Made by a program: the position numbers and the translations under genes. From Halomonas litopenaei (GTDB lineage: Bacteria; Pseudomonadota; Gammaproteobacteria; Pseudomonadales; Halomonadaceae), in the NCBI RefSeq assembly GCF_017303055.1, contig NZ_JAEKJT010000006.1, positions 186,001 to 250,000 of the forward strand: a stretch of 64,000 bases of DNA. Direction: 5' to 3'. Under the pieces are notes generated by a model. That model was not told the DNA's origin. It saw only the letters and a list, made by a program, of their open reading frames with translations, and searched no databases. Positions 1-9,490 of the stretch are shown here, piece by piece (the first letter of the stretch is position 1; every line of letters begins with the position of its first letter).

Positions 1-375
1 CTGTTCTCTCCGCTGGCCTTCCTGCTGGGAATTCCCTGGGAGGAAGCGACGCTGGCAGGCTCCTTCATCGGCCAGAAGCTGGTGGTCAACGAGTTCGTTG
101 CCTTCATCAACCTCGCGCCATACATCGACGGCGAGCAAATGGTCGCTGCCACCGGCGAGGCCATGAGTGCCCACACGGCGGCGGTACTGTCCTTCGCGTT
201 GTGCGGTTTCGCCAACCTGTCCTCCATCGCCATTCTGCTAGGGGGCCTGGGCAGCATCGCGCCCAGTCGGCGGCACGATATCGCCCGCCTGGGCCTGAAG
301 GCCGTCCTCGCCGGCACCCTCTCCAACCTGATGTCGGCCTGCATCGCCGGCTTCTTCATGACGTTGGGCGCCTGA
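1..375 (+). CDS. nupC: CNT-family nucleoside transporter, C-terminal part (5' end outside window)
   Basis: The reading frame is open from the first base to the TGA at 373-375 and encodes about 124 residues. It resembles the last third of concentrative nucleoside transporters (NupC family): a hydrophobic segment followed by [12 protein letters not shown], the conserved NEF(V)A helix region of these proteins, and two further hydrophobic helices ending near the C terminus. These inner-membrane proteins import nucleosides with H+ or Na+. The gene sits just upstream and in the same direction as the whole deo salvage operon (deoC starts 78 bases after its stop), so import and breakdown of nucleosides are probably co-expressed. 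The start and promoter lie outside the window. The family call is firm; the exact paralogue name is less so. Confidence 0.8.
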   Translation: MFSPLAFLLGIPWEEATLAGSFIGQKLVVNEFVAFINLAPYIDGEQMVAATGEAMSAHTAAVLSFALCGFANLSSIAILLGGLGSIAPSRRHDIARLGLKAVLAGTLSNLMSACIAGFFMTLGA

Positions 376-453
376 CGCCTGACGGATCCTCTCCCTTCAT
401 TCATGCCCCGACCGCCGCGATGGCGGTCCTGGTGGCTTCAGGAGCACGTTTTC

Positions 454-1242
454 ATGTCCACCCCGACCTTCAATCCCCATCTTGTTGCCCGTCAAGCCCT
501 TTCCCTGATGGACCTGACCAGCCTGAATGATGACGATACCGATGCCGTCGTCGAAGCCCTGTGCCAGCGTGCCAAGACGCCACTGGGCAATGTGGCAGCG
601 GTCTGCGTCTACCCCCAGTTCGTGGTGCCGGCACGCCGCGCCCTGACTGCCCACAACCTCAGCGGGCAGGTCAAGATTGCTACCGTGACCAACTTTCCTC
701 ATGGCGGTGACGACATCATGGCGGCTGCACGCGCCACACGCGAAGCCGTCGCCTCAGGCGCTGACGAAGTGGACGTGGTCTTTCCCTACCGCGCGCTGTT
801 GGCCGGCGACGACGCGATCGGCCAGGAACTGGTGGAAATGTGCAAGGCGGCCGCCAGTGACCGCACCCTCAAGGTCATCCTCGAGACCGGTGAACTGAAG
901 GACCCGGCCCTGATTCGCCGAGCCAGCGAGCAGGCCATCGCCGGCGGAGCCGACTTCCTCAAGACATCGACGGGCAAGGTCACCGTGAACGCTACGCCTG
1001 AAGCTGCCAAGGTCATGCTTGAAGCGATCCGTAGCGCCGACCGCCCGGTAGGCTTCAAGGCCGCTGGCGGTGTACGCACCGTAGAAGACGCCGCCGTCTA
1101 CCTGGACCTCGCCGCGGACATCATGGGCCCGGGTTGGGCGACCCCGCAGACCTTCCGCTTCGGCGCATCAGGCCTGCTCGACAACCTGATGATGACCGCC
1201 GGGGTTGGCGTCGATGACGGAGGCCAGGCTGGGGGCTACTGA
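454..1242 (+). CDS. deoC: deoxyribose-phosphate aldolase
   Basis: This 262-residue class I aldolase cleaves 2-deoxyribose 5-phosphate to glyceraldehyde 3-phosphate and acetaldehyde, the last step of deoxynucleoside catabolism in the cytoplasm. Lys170 in FLKTSTGK is the Schiff-base lysine, Lys202 in GFKAAGG the second active-site lysine and Asp107 in EVDVVFPY the proton-relay aspartate, matching the pattern of E. coli DeoC (259 residues). I chose ATG 454 because AGGAG lies nine bases upstream; a longer frame opens at 403 but its extra residues do not resemble the family. The stop TGA overlaps the deoA start by one base (TGATG), so translation is probably coupled. Confidence 0.97.
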   Translation: MSTPTFNPHLVARQALSLMDLTSLNDDDTDAVVEALCQRAKTPLGNVAAVCVYPQFVVPARRALTAHNLSGQVKIATVTNFPHGGDDIMAAARATREAVASGADEVDVVFPYRALLAGDDAIGQELVEMCKAAASDRTLKVILETGELKDPALIRRASEQAIAGGADFLKTSTGKVTVNATPEAAKVMLEAIRSADRPVGFKAAGGVRTVEDAAVYLDLAADIMGPGWATPQTFRFGASGLLDNLMMTAGVGVDDGGQAGGY

Positions 1243-2582
1243 TGCTGCTACAAGACATCATCGCGGCCAAGCGAGATGGACAGACTCTGTCGCGGGAGGC
1301 GATCCGGCACTTCGTGATGGCGATCGCTGACGACAGCGCCGGCAACGAGCAGATTGGCGCCTTCGCCATGGCGACCTACCTCAACGGCATGTCACTGGAC
1401 GAAACCGTTGCCCTCACCGAAGCGACCCGTGACTCGGGGAGTCGTCTCGATTACCGCAGCCTGGACCTTCCGGGCCCGGTACTCGACAAGCACTCCACTG
1501 GCGGCGTCGGGGATCCCGTGTCGCTGATTCTCGGGCCCTGGCTGGCCGCCTGTGGCGCCCACGTGCCGATGATCTCCGGCCGAGGTCTGGGCCACACCGG
1601 CGGCACCCTGGACAAGCTGGAGGCCATTGGCGGCTATAACGTCACGCCTGAGCGAGCGACCTTCGAGCGCCTGCTGAAGGACGTTGGCGTCGTCATTGTC
1701 GGCCAGAGCGGAGACCTGGCGCCCGCCGACAAGCGCCTGTATGCCGTGCGCGACGTGACCGCCACCGTCTCTTCGCTGCCGCTGATCGTCGCCTCGATCC
1801 TCGGCAAGAAGCTCGCCGAGAACCTTGACGGCCTGGTCATGGACGTCAAGATCGGCAACGGGGCCTTTCTGGAGAGCGATGCACACACCCGGCAACTCGC
1901 CAGTACCATCACGGACGTCGCTCGCCAGGCAGGGACGCCGACCACCGCGCTGCTGACCGACATGAATCAGACCCTCGCCGAGAGCGCAGGCAACGCCATC
2001 GAAGTGCACGAATGCCTGGCGATCCTGCGTGGCGAACGTCGCGACTCGCGCCTGCTTCAGCTGACGCGCAGGCTGGCGGTAGAAACCCTGTTGGTGGGCG
2101 GCATCGCCAAGGACCGGGAAACCGCCGCGGCACGCTTGGATGCCTGTCTGGCCAACGGCCAGGTGGCTGAGCGCTTCGAGCGCATGGTGGCGGGCCTTGG
2201 CGGCCCATCAGACCTGCTCTCGCAGGCGCCAGCGCATCTTGTTGGTGCCCCCGTGGTGCGTGACGTCTTTGCCCAGCAACCGGGCGTGGTCAGCGCCCAG
2301 GACGTCAAGGCGATTGGCATGGCCGTCGTTGCGCTGGGGGGTGGCCGTCGCCGAGCAGGCGATGCCATCGACCACCGCGTCGGTATTGACCAGATCGCCG
2401 GCATCGGCCAGGCCGTCGATGATCAACGCCCGGTGGCCAGAATCCACGCCGCCAGTGATGATGATGCACAGCGGGTGGCCGCGCAGCTGCGTGACGCCTT
2501 TACCGTCGCCGACCAGGCCCCCGCGTTGCCACTGGTCCATGACACCTTGCCCGACCCTTCCCTGGCAGGAGACCTCCGATGA
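1242..2582 (+). CDS. deoA: thymidine phosphorylase
   Basis: This 446-residue protein phosphorolyses thymidine or deoxyuridine to the free base and 2-deoxyribose 1-phosphate. It shows the phosphate-binding KHSTGGVGD motif near residue 85 and the [16 protein letters not shown] block that follows, both diagnostic of pyrimidine nucleoside phosphorylases, as well as the C-terminal glycine-rich [13 protein letters not shown] region. Length fits E. coli DeoA (440). It overlaps deoC by one base at its start and deoB by four bases (ATGA) at its end, so it is the second gene of the salvage operon. Its deoxyribose 1-phosphate product is the substrate of the DeoB encoded next. Confidence 0.97.
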   Translation: MLLQDIIAAKRDGQTLSREAIRHFVMAIADDSAGNEQIGAFAMATYLNGMSLDETVALTEATRDSGSRLDYRSLDLPGPVLDKHSTGGVGDPVSLILGPWLAACGAHVPMISGRGLGHTGGTLDKLEAIGGYNVTPERATFERLLKDVGVVIVGQSGDLAPADKRLYAVRDVTATVSSLPLIVASILGKKLAENLDGLVMDVKIGNGAFLESDAHTRQLASTITDVARQAGTPTTALLTDMNQTLAESAGNAIEVHECLAILRGERRDSRLLQLTRRLAVETLLVGGIAKDRETAAARLDACLANGQVAERFERMVAGLGGPSDLLSQAPAHLVGAPVVRDVFAQQPGVVSAQDVKAIGMAVVALGGGRRRAGDAIDHRVGIDQIAGIGQAVDDQRPVARIHAASDDDAQRVAAQLRDAFTVADQAPALPLVHDTLPDPSLAGDLR

Positions 2583-3811
2583 CACGCGCTATCGTGCTGG
2601 TAATGGATTCCTTCGGTATCGGTGCGGCGCCCGACGCCGATCGTTTTGGCGATGCAGGCGCCGATACCCTGGGCCACATCGCCAGGGCTTGCGCCAGAGG
2701 CGAGGCCGACGACAGGGGGCGCACCGGCCCGCTCGTGCTTCCCCACCTGGCTCGCCTGGGGCTGTTCCATGCGCATCAGGAAGCCACCAGCGAGGTTGCC
2801 GAGGGGATCACGCTGGGAGACGTCGATGGTGCCTACGCCCACGCCGCAGAGGTCTCCTCCGGCAAGGACACTCCCTCCGGCCACTGGGAAATTGCGGGAG
2901 TACCGGTGCGCTTCGACTGGGGTTACTTTCCTGACCATAGCAACAGCTTTCCCGAGGACTTGCTTGACGCCTTGATCAGCGAGGCCGGCCTTCCCGGTGT
3001 GCTCGGCAACTGTCACGCGTCAGGCACCGAGATCATTGCCCGGCTGGGGGAGCAACACTGCGAGAGCGGCAAACCCATCGTTTACACCTCCGCCGACAGC
3101 GTGTTTCAGATTGCCGCCCACGAGCATCACTTTGGCCTGGAGCGCTTGCTTGAGCTGTGTGAAACGGCGAGGCGTCTACTCGAGCCGTACAACATCGGCC
3201 GGGTGATCGCGCGGCCTTTCGTCGGCCAGGATGCAGCCAGTTTCCAGCGCACCGGCAATCGCCGCGACTACAGCGTCGAGCCCCCCTCTCCCACCGTGTT
3301 GTCAAAGCTTCACGACAGCGGCGGGGAGGTCGTCGCCATCGGCAAGATCGCCGACATCTACGCCCACTGTGGCATCAGCCGTCTGGTCAAGGCCTCGGGA
3401 CATGACGCCTTGATGGCCGCCACCCTGGCGGCCATGGATGAGCCCACCAGCGCCGACGATCGACGGCTGATCATGACCAACTTTGTCGACTTCGACATGG
3501 TCTATGGCCACCGCCGCGATGTATCCGGCTATGCTGCTGCCCTGGAAGCCTTCGACCGTCAGTTGCCGGAGCTGCTCTCCCGATTGACGGAGGATGACCT
3601 GCTGGTGATCACTGCCGACCATGGCTGCGACCCGAGCTGGCATGGCACGGATCACACTCGCGAGTACATCCCGGTGCTGAGCCGCGGCGCGGGCCTGAGG
3701 TCGGGTTCGCTGGGGCGTCGTCACAGCTTTGCCGACATTGGTCAAAGCCTGGCCGACCATTTTGGTCTGGCTCCCATGGACGACGGTGACAGCTTTTTGC
3801 CAAACCGCTAG
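2579..3811 (+). CDS. deoB: phosphopentomutase
   Basis: The 410-residue product interconverts (deoxy)ribose 1-phosphate and 5-phosphate, linking the two phosphorylases of the operon to DeoC. It is an alkaline-phosphatase-superfamily metalloenzyme: the N-terminal [13 protein letters not shown] carries the metal-binding aspartate, [11 protein letters not shown] contains the phosphorylated threonine (Thr98), and the C-terminal [18 protein letters not shown] holds the remaining Mn2+ ligands. Length agrees with E. coli DeoB (407). It starts in a four-base overlap with deoA. A hairpin lies between its stop and deoD. Confidence 0.97.
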   Translation: MTRAIVLVMDSFGIGAAPDADRFGDAGADTLGHIARACARGEADDRGRTGPLVLPHLARLGLFHAHQEATSEVAEGITLGDVDGAYAHAAEVSSGKDTPSGHWEIAGVPVRFDWGYFPDHSNSFPEDLLDALISEAGLPGVLGNCHASGTEIIARLGEQHCESGKPIVYTSADSVFQIAAHEHHFGLERLLELCETARRLLEPYNIGRVIARPFVGQDAASFQRTGNRRDYSVEPPSPTVLSKLHDSGGEVVAIGKIADIYAHCGISRLVKASGHDALMAATLAAMDEPTSADDRRLIMTNFVDFDMVYGHRRDVSGYAAALEAFDRQLPELLSRLTEDDLLVITADHGCDPSWHGTDHTREYIPVLSRGAGLRSGSLGRRHSFADIGQSLADHFGLAPMDDGDSFLPNR

Positions 3812-3853
3812 CGCCGCGGTCCAACTGACCAGCGCCGCCAGCTCGACTCCGCC

Positions 3854-3875
3854 CCAGCGGGCGCCATCCCGCTGG
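3854..3875 (+). other. hairpin in the deoB-deoD gap
   Basis: Arms CCAGCGGG (3854-3861) and CCCGCTGG (3868-3875) pair perfectly around a six-base loop in the 95-base gap between deoB and deoD. There is no T tract after it, so it is not an obvious terminator. An RNA processing or stability element that changes the deoD-cdd level relative to deoCAB is possible. It could also be chance in GC-rich sequence. Confidence 0.4.
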
Positions 3876-3906
3876 CGACGTCGCTTCGACAGTACAAGGA
3901 ATCCTG

Positions 3907-4650
3907 ATGGCTACTCCCCATATCAAGGCCGAACCCGGTGATTTCGCCGACACCGTATTGATGCCTGGCGATCCGCTGCGCGCACGCTACATCGCCGAGA
4001 CCTATCTGGAAGACATCCGCCTGGTCAACGATGTGCGCAACATGTACGGCTACACCGGACGCTACCAGGGCCGCGACATCTCTGTCATGGGCCACGGCAT
4101 GGGCATCCCGTCGGTATCGATCTATGCCAAGGAGCTGATCACCGAGTTCGGTGCCAAACGCCTGATCAGGGTCGGCTCCTGCGGAGCCGTTCGCGATGAC
4201 GTCAAGGTCAGGGACCTGATCATTGGCCTGGGCGGCAGTACCGACTCCGGCGTCAACCGCTCGCGCTTTCGCGGGCTGGACTTTGCCGCCATTGCGGACT
4301 TCGAGCTGACTCGCGCTGCGGTCGACACGGCCGCACGTCACGGGGTGCCAGTGAAGGTCGGTAACATCTTTTCAGCGGATCTGTTCTACCACCCCGATCC
4401 GGCGCTGATCGACTGCCTGCGTAACTTCGGCATCGTCGGTGTCGAGATGGAGGCCGCCGGTCTTTACGGCGTCGCCGCCGAATTCGGCGCCCGAGCCATG
4501 ACGATCTGCACCGTTTCCGATCACATCGTCAATGGTGACAGCCTGTCCAGCGACGAGCGGGCCACCAGCTTCGATGACATGATGCGCATTGCCCTGGACG
4601 CCGTGCTCGAGGACGATCGCCGCCACGCCCCTCAGGAGACACACTCATGA
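3907..4650 (+). CDS. deoD: purine nucleoside phosphorylase, DeoD type
   Basis: This 247-residue protein is a hexameric-type purine nucleoside phosphorylase. It splits (deoxy)inosine, guanosine or adenosine with phosphate to base and (deoxy)ribose 1-phosphate. The N terminus [15 protein letters not shown] is nearly that of E. coli DeoD. Active-site residues are in place: His5, Arg88 in RVGSCGAV, Asp205 in SDHI and Arg218, each one position after the E. coli numbering, which omits Met1. AAGGA precedes the ATG by five bases. The last four bases overlap the cdd start. Uridine phosphorylase is a relative, but the N terminus and the Asp general acid argue for DeoD. Confidence 0.97.
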   Translation: MATPHIKAEPGDFADTVLMPGDPLRARYIAETYLEDIRLVNDVRNMYGYTGRYQGRDISVMGHGMGIPSVSIYAKELITEFGAKRLIRVGSCGAVRDDVKVRDLIIGLGGSTDSGVNRSRFRGLDFAAIADFELTRAAVDTAARHGVPVKVGNIFSADLFYHPDPALIDCLRNFGIVGVEMEAAGLYGVAAEFGARAMTICTVSDHIVNGDSLSSDERATSFDDMMRIALDAVLEDDRRHAPQETHS

Positions 4651-5087
4651 CGGATCACGCCCCTGAAGCCGCCGTCCCCGCCGACATAGTCGCGGCACTT
4701 ATCGAGGTGCGGGGACGCGCCTACGTCCCGTATTCCGACCATCCGGTGGGTGCCCTGCTGATCACTCAAGCCGGCAATCGCTATGTCGGCGCCAACGTCG
4801 AAGTGGCCCACTACAAGGGACTCTGCGCCGAAGCATCCGCTATTGCCGCCATGATCTCCGCAGGCGAAACGCGACTGCAGGAGGTCTATGTCATTGGACC
4901 TGGGTCACACCTGTGCACGCCCTGCGGCGACTGCCGCCAGCGGCTGCGGGAATTTGCCTCTCCCCAGACTGTCATCCGCGTGGTGGATGCCGATGGTCAG
5001 CTGCTCAAGCGCTATACCATGGATGAGCTGCTGCCCGACTCCTTCGGCCCGGAAAATCTCGGCAAGGGCTCCGCTTACGGGAGCTGA
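4647..5087 (+). CDS. cdd: cytidine deaminase, small tetrameric type
   Basis: The 146-residue product deaminates cytidine and deoxycytidine to uridine and deoxyuridine, feeding DeoA. It has the cytidine-deaminase zinc site: Cys60-Ala-Glu62 (the glutamate shuttles the proton) and Pro-Cys93-Gly-Asp-Cys96. The substrate-binding N-x-E is present as NVEVAHY, where many relatives read NVENASY, a small departure from the usual motif. The length is that of the small homotetrameric class, not the 294-residue E. coli enzyme. It overlaps deoD by four bases with AGGAG upstream and closes the operon. Confidence 0.93.
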   Translation: MTDHAPEAAVPADIVAALIEVRGRAYVPYSDHPVGALLITQAGNRYVGANVEVAHYKGLCAEASAIAAMISAGETRLQEVYVIGPGSHLCTPCGDCRQRLREFASPQTVIRVVDADGQLLKRYTMDELLPDSFGPENLGKGSAYGS

Positions 5088-5138
5088 CAACCGCCGCCAT
5101 TGGGCTCTGCATCAGCCACTCGAACGGATATCCAGACC

Positions 5139-5164
5139 AAAAAAAGGGCCACTCCAGGTGGCCC
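5139..5164 (-). terminator. Rho-independent terminator, minus strand
   Basis: A perfect 7-bp stem (GGGCCAC 5146-5152 and GTGGCCC 5158-5164) is flanked on its low-coordinate side by seven A, which is a U run on the minus strand. It would stop transcription from the minus-strand glutaredoxin gene, 220 bases away, before it enters the convergent deo operon. On the plus strand no T run follows, so termination of the deo message here would rest on the hairpin alone. The rest of 5088-5385 shows no gene. Confidence 0.65.
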
Positions 5165-5385
5165 CAATCACTAGCTTGCTGAAAGTCACGTCAGGCTTGA
5201 TGCAGTAGCTTCACCTCTCTTGCACTTCACGTCTCTTGAACTTCACCTGTCTTGAGCTTCATCTCTCCTGCAATGCAGTTTTCTGCCCAATCCGGTAACA
5301 CCATCGTAGTTTCCAGGGGCGCACTGGGCGGTCGACCTGCACGCCACCCACGCTACGCCTGAGCCACACCTACACCACACCTAAA

Positions 5386-5661
5386 CTACGCCACCTTCTC
5401 CTTGCCGAAGCGCTTTTTCAGATACGCCACGATGTCCATGGACTCGTAAAGCCAGGTTTCGCTGCCATCATCACCGGTGATCAGCAGGCACGGCACCTGA
5501 ACCTTGCCGCCGCCTTCCTTCAGCGCCTTGCGATGGGTGGGATCCGCCCCCGCATCCCGGATATCAACCTGGACGCCAAGCTTGTCGAGTTCACGCCGTA
5601 CAAAGGCGCAAAACGGGCAATGGGCAAAGTGGTAGAGCGCGAGATCCTTGGCAATCGTCAT
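5386..5661 (-). CDS. glutaredoxin-like thioredoxin-fold protein
   Basis: This 91-residue protein is a single thioredoxin-fold domain of the glutaredoxin/GST-N type. Cys15-Pro-Phe-Cys18 is the dithiol active site, VQVPCL supplies the cis-proline, and the later YESMDIVAYL segment corresponds to the glutathione-binding SxDI region. It probably reduces disulfides or glutathionylated proteins in the cytoplasm with glutathione. It resembles the GST-N-like glutaredoxins of gammaproteobacteria more than GrxA or GrxC. It stands alone, convergent with cdd, and is followed by a terminator. The actual partner protein cannot be told from the sequence. Confidence 0.85.
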   Translation of the reverse strand: MTIAKDLALYHFAHCPFCAFVRRELDKLGVQVDIRDAGADPTHRKALKEGGGKVQVPCLLITGDDGSETWLYESMDIVAYLKKRFGKEKVA

Positions 5662-5975
5662 GTCTTATCCCTCTGGTGGTGCGCTAGGCACACTGTTATC
5701 ACCGGACGACCTCCCCGTGTGGCGACGTATCGTCAACCGGTCAGGAAGCCATCAGTATCAAGTGGTGCAGGCGACGCCGCGTCCCTGTTGCTGGACCTTG
5801 CCGCCGCCCGACTTGTTACCTTAGTGTCACCGACTGACGCATCCTGACAGCCACTTTATGCCCCTGGATGGGGATGCACGCCACGGCACACTGGGAGACC
5901 CCGCGAGTCGTCGGCGCAGGCATTCATGCAGTGCTTCCCAAGAAGTGAGCACAGCCATGTCGAGTGCAACACACC

Positions 5976-6008
5976 AAAAAGGGGCGAGGGCTATTGCCCT
6001 TCGCCCCC
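5976..6008 (-). terminator. Rho-independent terminator of the MscS-family gene
   Basis: A GC-rich inverted repeat at 5981-6008 (GGGGCGAGGGC against GCCCTTCGCCCC, with one bulged T) is followed on the minus strand by five T (5976-5980 read as A on the plus strand). It lies 20 bases after the minus-strand stop at 6029, a typical terminator position. The remainder of 5662-5975 shows no recognisable gene. Confidence 0.8.
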
Positions 6009-6028
6009 CTTGTCGTCTAGCCCAGGTC

Positions 6029-8395
6029 TTACGCGGGGTCCGGCGACGCCCCCGTGGCACTGGTCTGATGCTGCGGATCGGCCACTCCGGCTTGGCCCGG
6101 ACGACGACCGCTGGCATCACTCTGGGTGCCTGAGGTAGCGCCTTGATAGTCCGCCTCGCCCTCTCGGGTAGAACCATCCAGACGACCGCCCCCGCGACCT
6201 TCCATGCTGACGCTGATGCGTGGCGCACCAAGCTCGATGCCTACCTGCTCCATGCGACGCTTCAGCAGCATGTTGAAAGCACGCGCCACATCCCACTGCA
6301 TCTCCGGGGAGGTCCGAAAACGCATCCGCAGGATCGCACAGCCATCCTCAAAGCGGTCGATACCCTGCATTTCCAGAGGTGACCAGATGTGGTGACGCAT
6401 GATCGGATCCTGACGCAGGTCCCGCGCCGTTTCCTGCATCATGGTAGTGGCATCGTCGATCTTCATGTCGAAGGGAATGCGGATCTTCATCAACGCCACG
6501 CCAAACTGGCGTGACATGTTATGGATCGACTCGATCTTCGAGAAGGTGAGGATATGAACAATACCGTCTAGATCGCGCAGACGAACGGTGCGCAGGGTCA
6601 GCCCCTCCACCGTGCCCATATGACCATTGATGCGAACAAAGTCGTCTACCGCCAGGGAGTCCTCCACCAGAATGAAGATGCCGGTAATCAGATCCTGGAC
6701 CAGGGTCTGGGCACCAAAACCCAGCGCCAGGCCGATGACCCCGGCACCCGCCAGCAACGGTGTGACGTTGACCCCCAGGTTGGCCAGTCCAACGATGGAG
6801 GCAATCACCACGATCGTCGCGAAGACGACATTGCGAATCATCGGCGTAATGGTCTGAGCCCTCGCCTGGTTGACCCGACGTCCTCGCGACCGTGCCGATG
6901 ACATCAGCGACCGCTGAATCGCAGTATCGGCGAATATCCACGCCAGCCAGGCCAGCAATACGGTGAAGGCAATCGCCAGGATGGCCTGACCGATGCGCAC
7001 GCTGGCCACCCCCTCGCGACCGATGCCCACCAGGGAGCCGCCCCAGACCTGCAGCGACAGCTCGGCAAACACCAGCCAGGCCAACACGTGTCCCAGGGTA
7101 TAGGCAAAACGTTCCAGCCGGCGCCGGTACTCACTGTGGTGGCGGTGGCGTCCGCGGGAGTGGTCGTGTCGTTCGTTCTGCCGTCGCAGCAGCGCCGTCA
7201 CCACCAGCGTCAGTACCAGCAAGGCGGCGTTGATGATCGATCGCGCCAGCGCCGTTCCCACGTCTCCCACGGTCACGAAAATCGCTACCAGCGACGCGCC
7301 GACAAGCAGCAAGGCCGGGATATGCCACAGTCGACCGATGACCCGCGTCACCTCGGTGTGGCTGTTGCAGTCCTTGCGAATGCTGTAACTGCGGTTGCGA
7401 ATAAGGTGCTTGATCGGGCGCTTGAAACGCACGATGAAGCGGAAGGTCAATGCGGTGGCCAGAATGTTGGCCAGCACCGAGGCCAACGATGCCAGATCGA
7501 AGCCCAGCAACTCCACCAGGCGTTCAGACTTGAAGGCATCACCAAGGGCGATCAGGGCGCCAATCACAAACAGCGGACGCAGCGCGTGCTGCTGCAGCAG
7601 GCGCACCGCAGGATAGCGATGGCCGCTGGTAAACACCGACACCACAATTTCTACCACCACCGATAGAATGCGCCCACACAGGGCCGCATAGGCCACCACC
7701 GATACGCCCGTGGCTGCCGCACTTTCCGGGACGAGCTGCAGCACCCCCAGAATCGACAGGAACCCCAGCGCCCAGGGCAACATGCGTCGCAGAAAGTGCG
7801 CTGCCAGCAGCCACGCCTTGGGGTCTCGAGGGAGGTCCATGGGCCACCCGCGACGACGACCGACCAACCGACCCAACGCCACCAGGATGATGACGATGCC
7901 CCCCCAGGTGGCCATCAACACACTGAACTCGACCGCAAAGCGCGCCAGGTCACTGTGCTCGGTGCCGCTGACCAGGCCGTCGATATCCTGCCAGCCCTCG
8001 AAGAACTTGGCGCGCCACTGGACCATGGGCGACCTGGCGCTTTCGGCCTCTTCCCCCAGCTCATTGAAGGTATCGGCCAGCGCTCCCAACAGCCCCTGCG
8101 AGTTGCCCTGCGCCTCTACCTCTGCCTGACCTGCCTGCCGCAAGGAGCGCAGGCTGTCGACCAGCTGCTGGCGGCTCTGATCGCTCTCCAGCGTCTGGAT
8201 CAAGGTATCGAGAGAGCGCTGCAGCTCCTCGGGAGAGGCTTCCTGGGCGGCACCACCATTACCGCTATTGCCGGCCAAGGCCGTCAGTCCGACACCTTGC
8301 GCCGACGCCTGAATAGGCACAAAACAGAGTAATAGAAGCGCGAGGAAGCTAACCCCTTGAAACACGTACCACCTCTTTTGCCTGAACCGAACCAT
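6029..8395 (-). CDS. MscS-family mechanosensitive channel with large N-terminal region
   Basis: The 788-residue product begins with a basic n-region, a hydrophobic stretch and an AxA site (about residues 1-33, ending SAQ), consistent with a signal peptide and a periplasmic helical domain up to about residue 160. Some eight to ten hydrophobic segments follow. From about residue 540 comes the MscS core: a glycine/alanine-rich pore helix (LLAGAGVIGLALGFGAQ), then the beta domain (VDDFVRINGHMGTVEGLTLRTVRLRD) and a cytoplasmic cage. It probably opens on hypo-osmotic shock and releases solutes, which is useful to a halophile. I chose ATG 8395 since AGGAG lies seven bases upstream; the frame extends to 8653 without family support. 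The C terminus is a low-complexity Gly/Ser/Asp tail. Confidence 0.88.
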   Translation of the reverse strand: MVRFRQKRWYVFQGVSFLALLLLCFVPIQASAQGVGLTALAGNSGNGGAAQEASPEELQRSLDTLIQTLESDQSRQQLVDSLRSLRQAGQAEVEAQGNSQGLLGALADTFNELGEEAESARSPMVQWRAKFFEGWQDIDGLVSGTEHSDLARFAVEFSVLMATWGGIVIILVALGRLVGRRRGWPMDLPRDPKAWLLAAHFLRRMLPWALGFLSILGVLQLVPESAAATGVSVVAYAALCGRILSVVVEIVVSVFTSGHRYPAVRLLQQHALRPLFVIGALIALGDAFKSERLVELLGFDLASLASVLANILATALTFRFIVRFKRPIKHLIRNRSYSIRKDCNSHTEVTRVIGRLWHIPALLLVGASLVAIFVTVGDVGTALARSIINAALLVLTLVVTALLRRQNERHDHSRGRHRHHSEYRRRLERFAYTLGHVLAWLVFAELSLQVWGGSLVGIGREGVASVRIGQAILAIAFTVLLAWLAWIFADTAIQRSLMSSARSRGRRVNQARAQTITPMIRNVVFATIVVIASIVGLANLGVNVTPLLAGAGVIGLALGFGAQTLVQDLITGIFILVEDSLAVDDFVRINGHMGTVEGLTLRTVRLRDLDGIVHILTFSKIESIHNMSRQFGVALMKIRIPFDMKIDDATTMMQETARDLRQDPIMRHHIWSPLEMQGIDRFEDGCAILRMRFRTSPEMQWDVARAFNMLLKRRMEQVGIELGAPRISVSMEGRGGGRLDGSTREGEADYQGATSGTQSDASGRRPGQAGVADPQHQTSATGASPDPA

Positions 8396-8500
8396 TCGTG
8401 CTCCTCGCCACGTACGAATCGATGCCTTCGCGGATGAACCTTGACCGCCTGTGGTAGTCTGCGAAGAAATGCACCGTTGATGCCTCAATAGGATGCCGAC

Positions 8501-9490
8501 ATGAAAGCCCAAGCGCCACCCGAGCCCACCACCTCGGACGGAGCAACCCGCAAGGTGGGGGTCGAAATCGAATTCGCTGGCCTGGACGCCATGGCCACGA
8601 CGAAGCTGGTCCAGTCGCTGTTCGAAGGACGCATCGACGTCCAGAGTGCACATCGCATGAAGGTCTGCGACACCCGCTGGGGCGACTTCAAGATCGAGCT
8701 TGATTCACACTACGTGCATCCTGACGCCGCCCAGGAGTCCGCCCAGCAGGATGACTGGGAGCGCATGCGCCGTGATATCGATCGCCGGTCGCGGGAGCTG
8801 CTGGGCGATATGGTGACCGGTGTGGTGCCGACGGAAATCGTCTGCCCCCCGGTGCCATGGGACGAGCTGGACACCCTCGACGCCCTGTTCGACGCCCTGC
8901 GTCAACATGGCGCAAAGGGCACCGAGGCCAGCTTGCTCTACGGCTTCGGACTGCACCTCAACCCTGAACTGCCGAGTCTCGAGGCGGCAGATATCCTGCG
9001 CTATCTGCGTGCCTATCTGCTCTCGGCCAACTGGCTCAGGGAACAGATTCGGGTCGACATCACCCGCGAGGTGTTGCCCCACGCCAATCCCTTTCACAAG
9101 CGCTACTGCCTCAAACTGTTCGACCCGGACTACGCTCCCGACATCGACACCTTGATCGATGACTACCTGGCCGACAACCCGACCCGCAATCGTGATCTGG
9201 ACATGCTGCCGCTGTTTGCGCACCTGCGGCCAGAACACCCCCACGAGCTGTTTCGCAAGGAGCTCGTCCAGCCGCGCCCGACCTTTCACTACCGCCTGCC
9301 CAACGCACAACTCTCCGAGCCAGACTGGGGAGCCGTCACCGAGTGGAATCGCTGGCTGGAAGTCGAGCGTCTCGCCTGCGCACCGGACACCTTGAGTGAG
9401 CGTATGGCGGAGTACCGGGCCCGTCACCTCGACCGCTCGTTATGGCAAAAGGTAAAGAACACGCTGACAGGAGATGCCAAGGATGGCTGA
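8501..9490 (+). CDS. putative amidoligase (COOH-NH2 ligase superfamily)
   Basis: The 329-residue protein matches the pattern of the putative amidoligase family (Amidoligase_2, related to glutamine synthetase and gamma-glutamylcysteine synthetase). Near the N terminus VGVEIEF (residues 19-25) gives the two acidic metal ligands, followed by KIELDSHYV and, later, YGFGLHLNPELP, which fits the second metal/ATP strand. Such enzymes join a carboxylate to an amine using ATP. It is translationally coupled to a class I glutamine amidotransferase/peptidase C26 gene, an association described for this superfamily by Iyer and colleagues (2009). The substrates are unknown. It diverges from the MscS-family gene 105 bases away. 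Confidence 0.8.
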   Translation: MKAQAPPEPTTSDGATRKVGVEIEFAGLDAMATTKLVQSLFEGRIDVQSAHRMKVCDTRWGDFKIELDSHYVHPDAAQESAQQDDWERMRRDIDRRSRELLGDMVTGVVPTEIVCPPVPWDELDTLDALFDALRQHGAKGTEASLLYGFGLHLNPELPSLEAADILRYLRAYLLSANWLREQIRVDITREVLPHANPFHKRYCLKLFDPDYAPDIDTLIDDYLADNPTRNRDLDMLPLFAHLRPEHPHELFRKELVQPRPTFHYRLPNAQLSEPDWGAVTEWNRWLEVERLACAPDTLSERMAEYRARHLDRSLWQKVKNTLTGDAKDG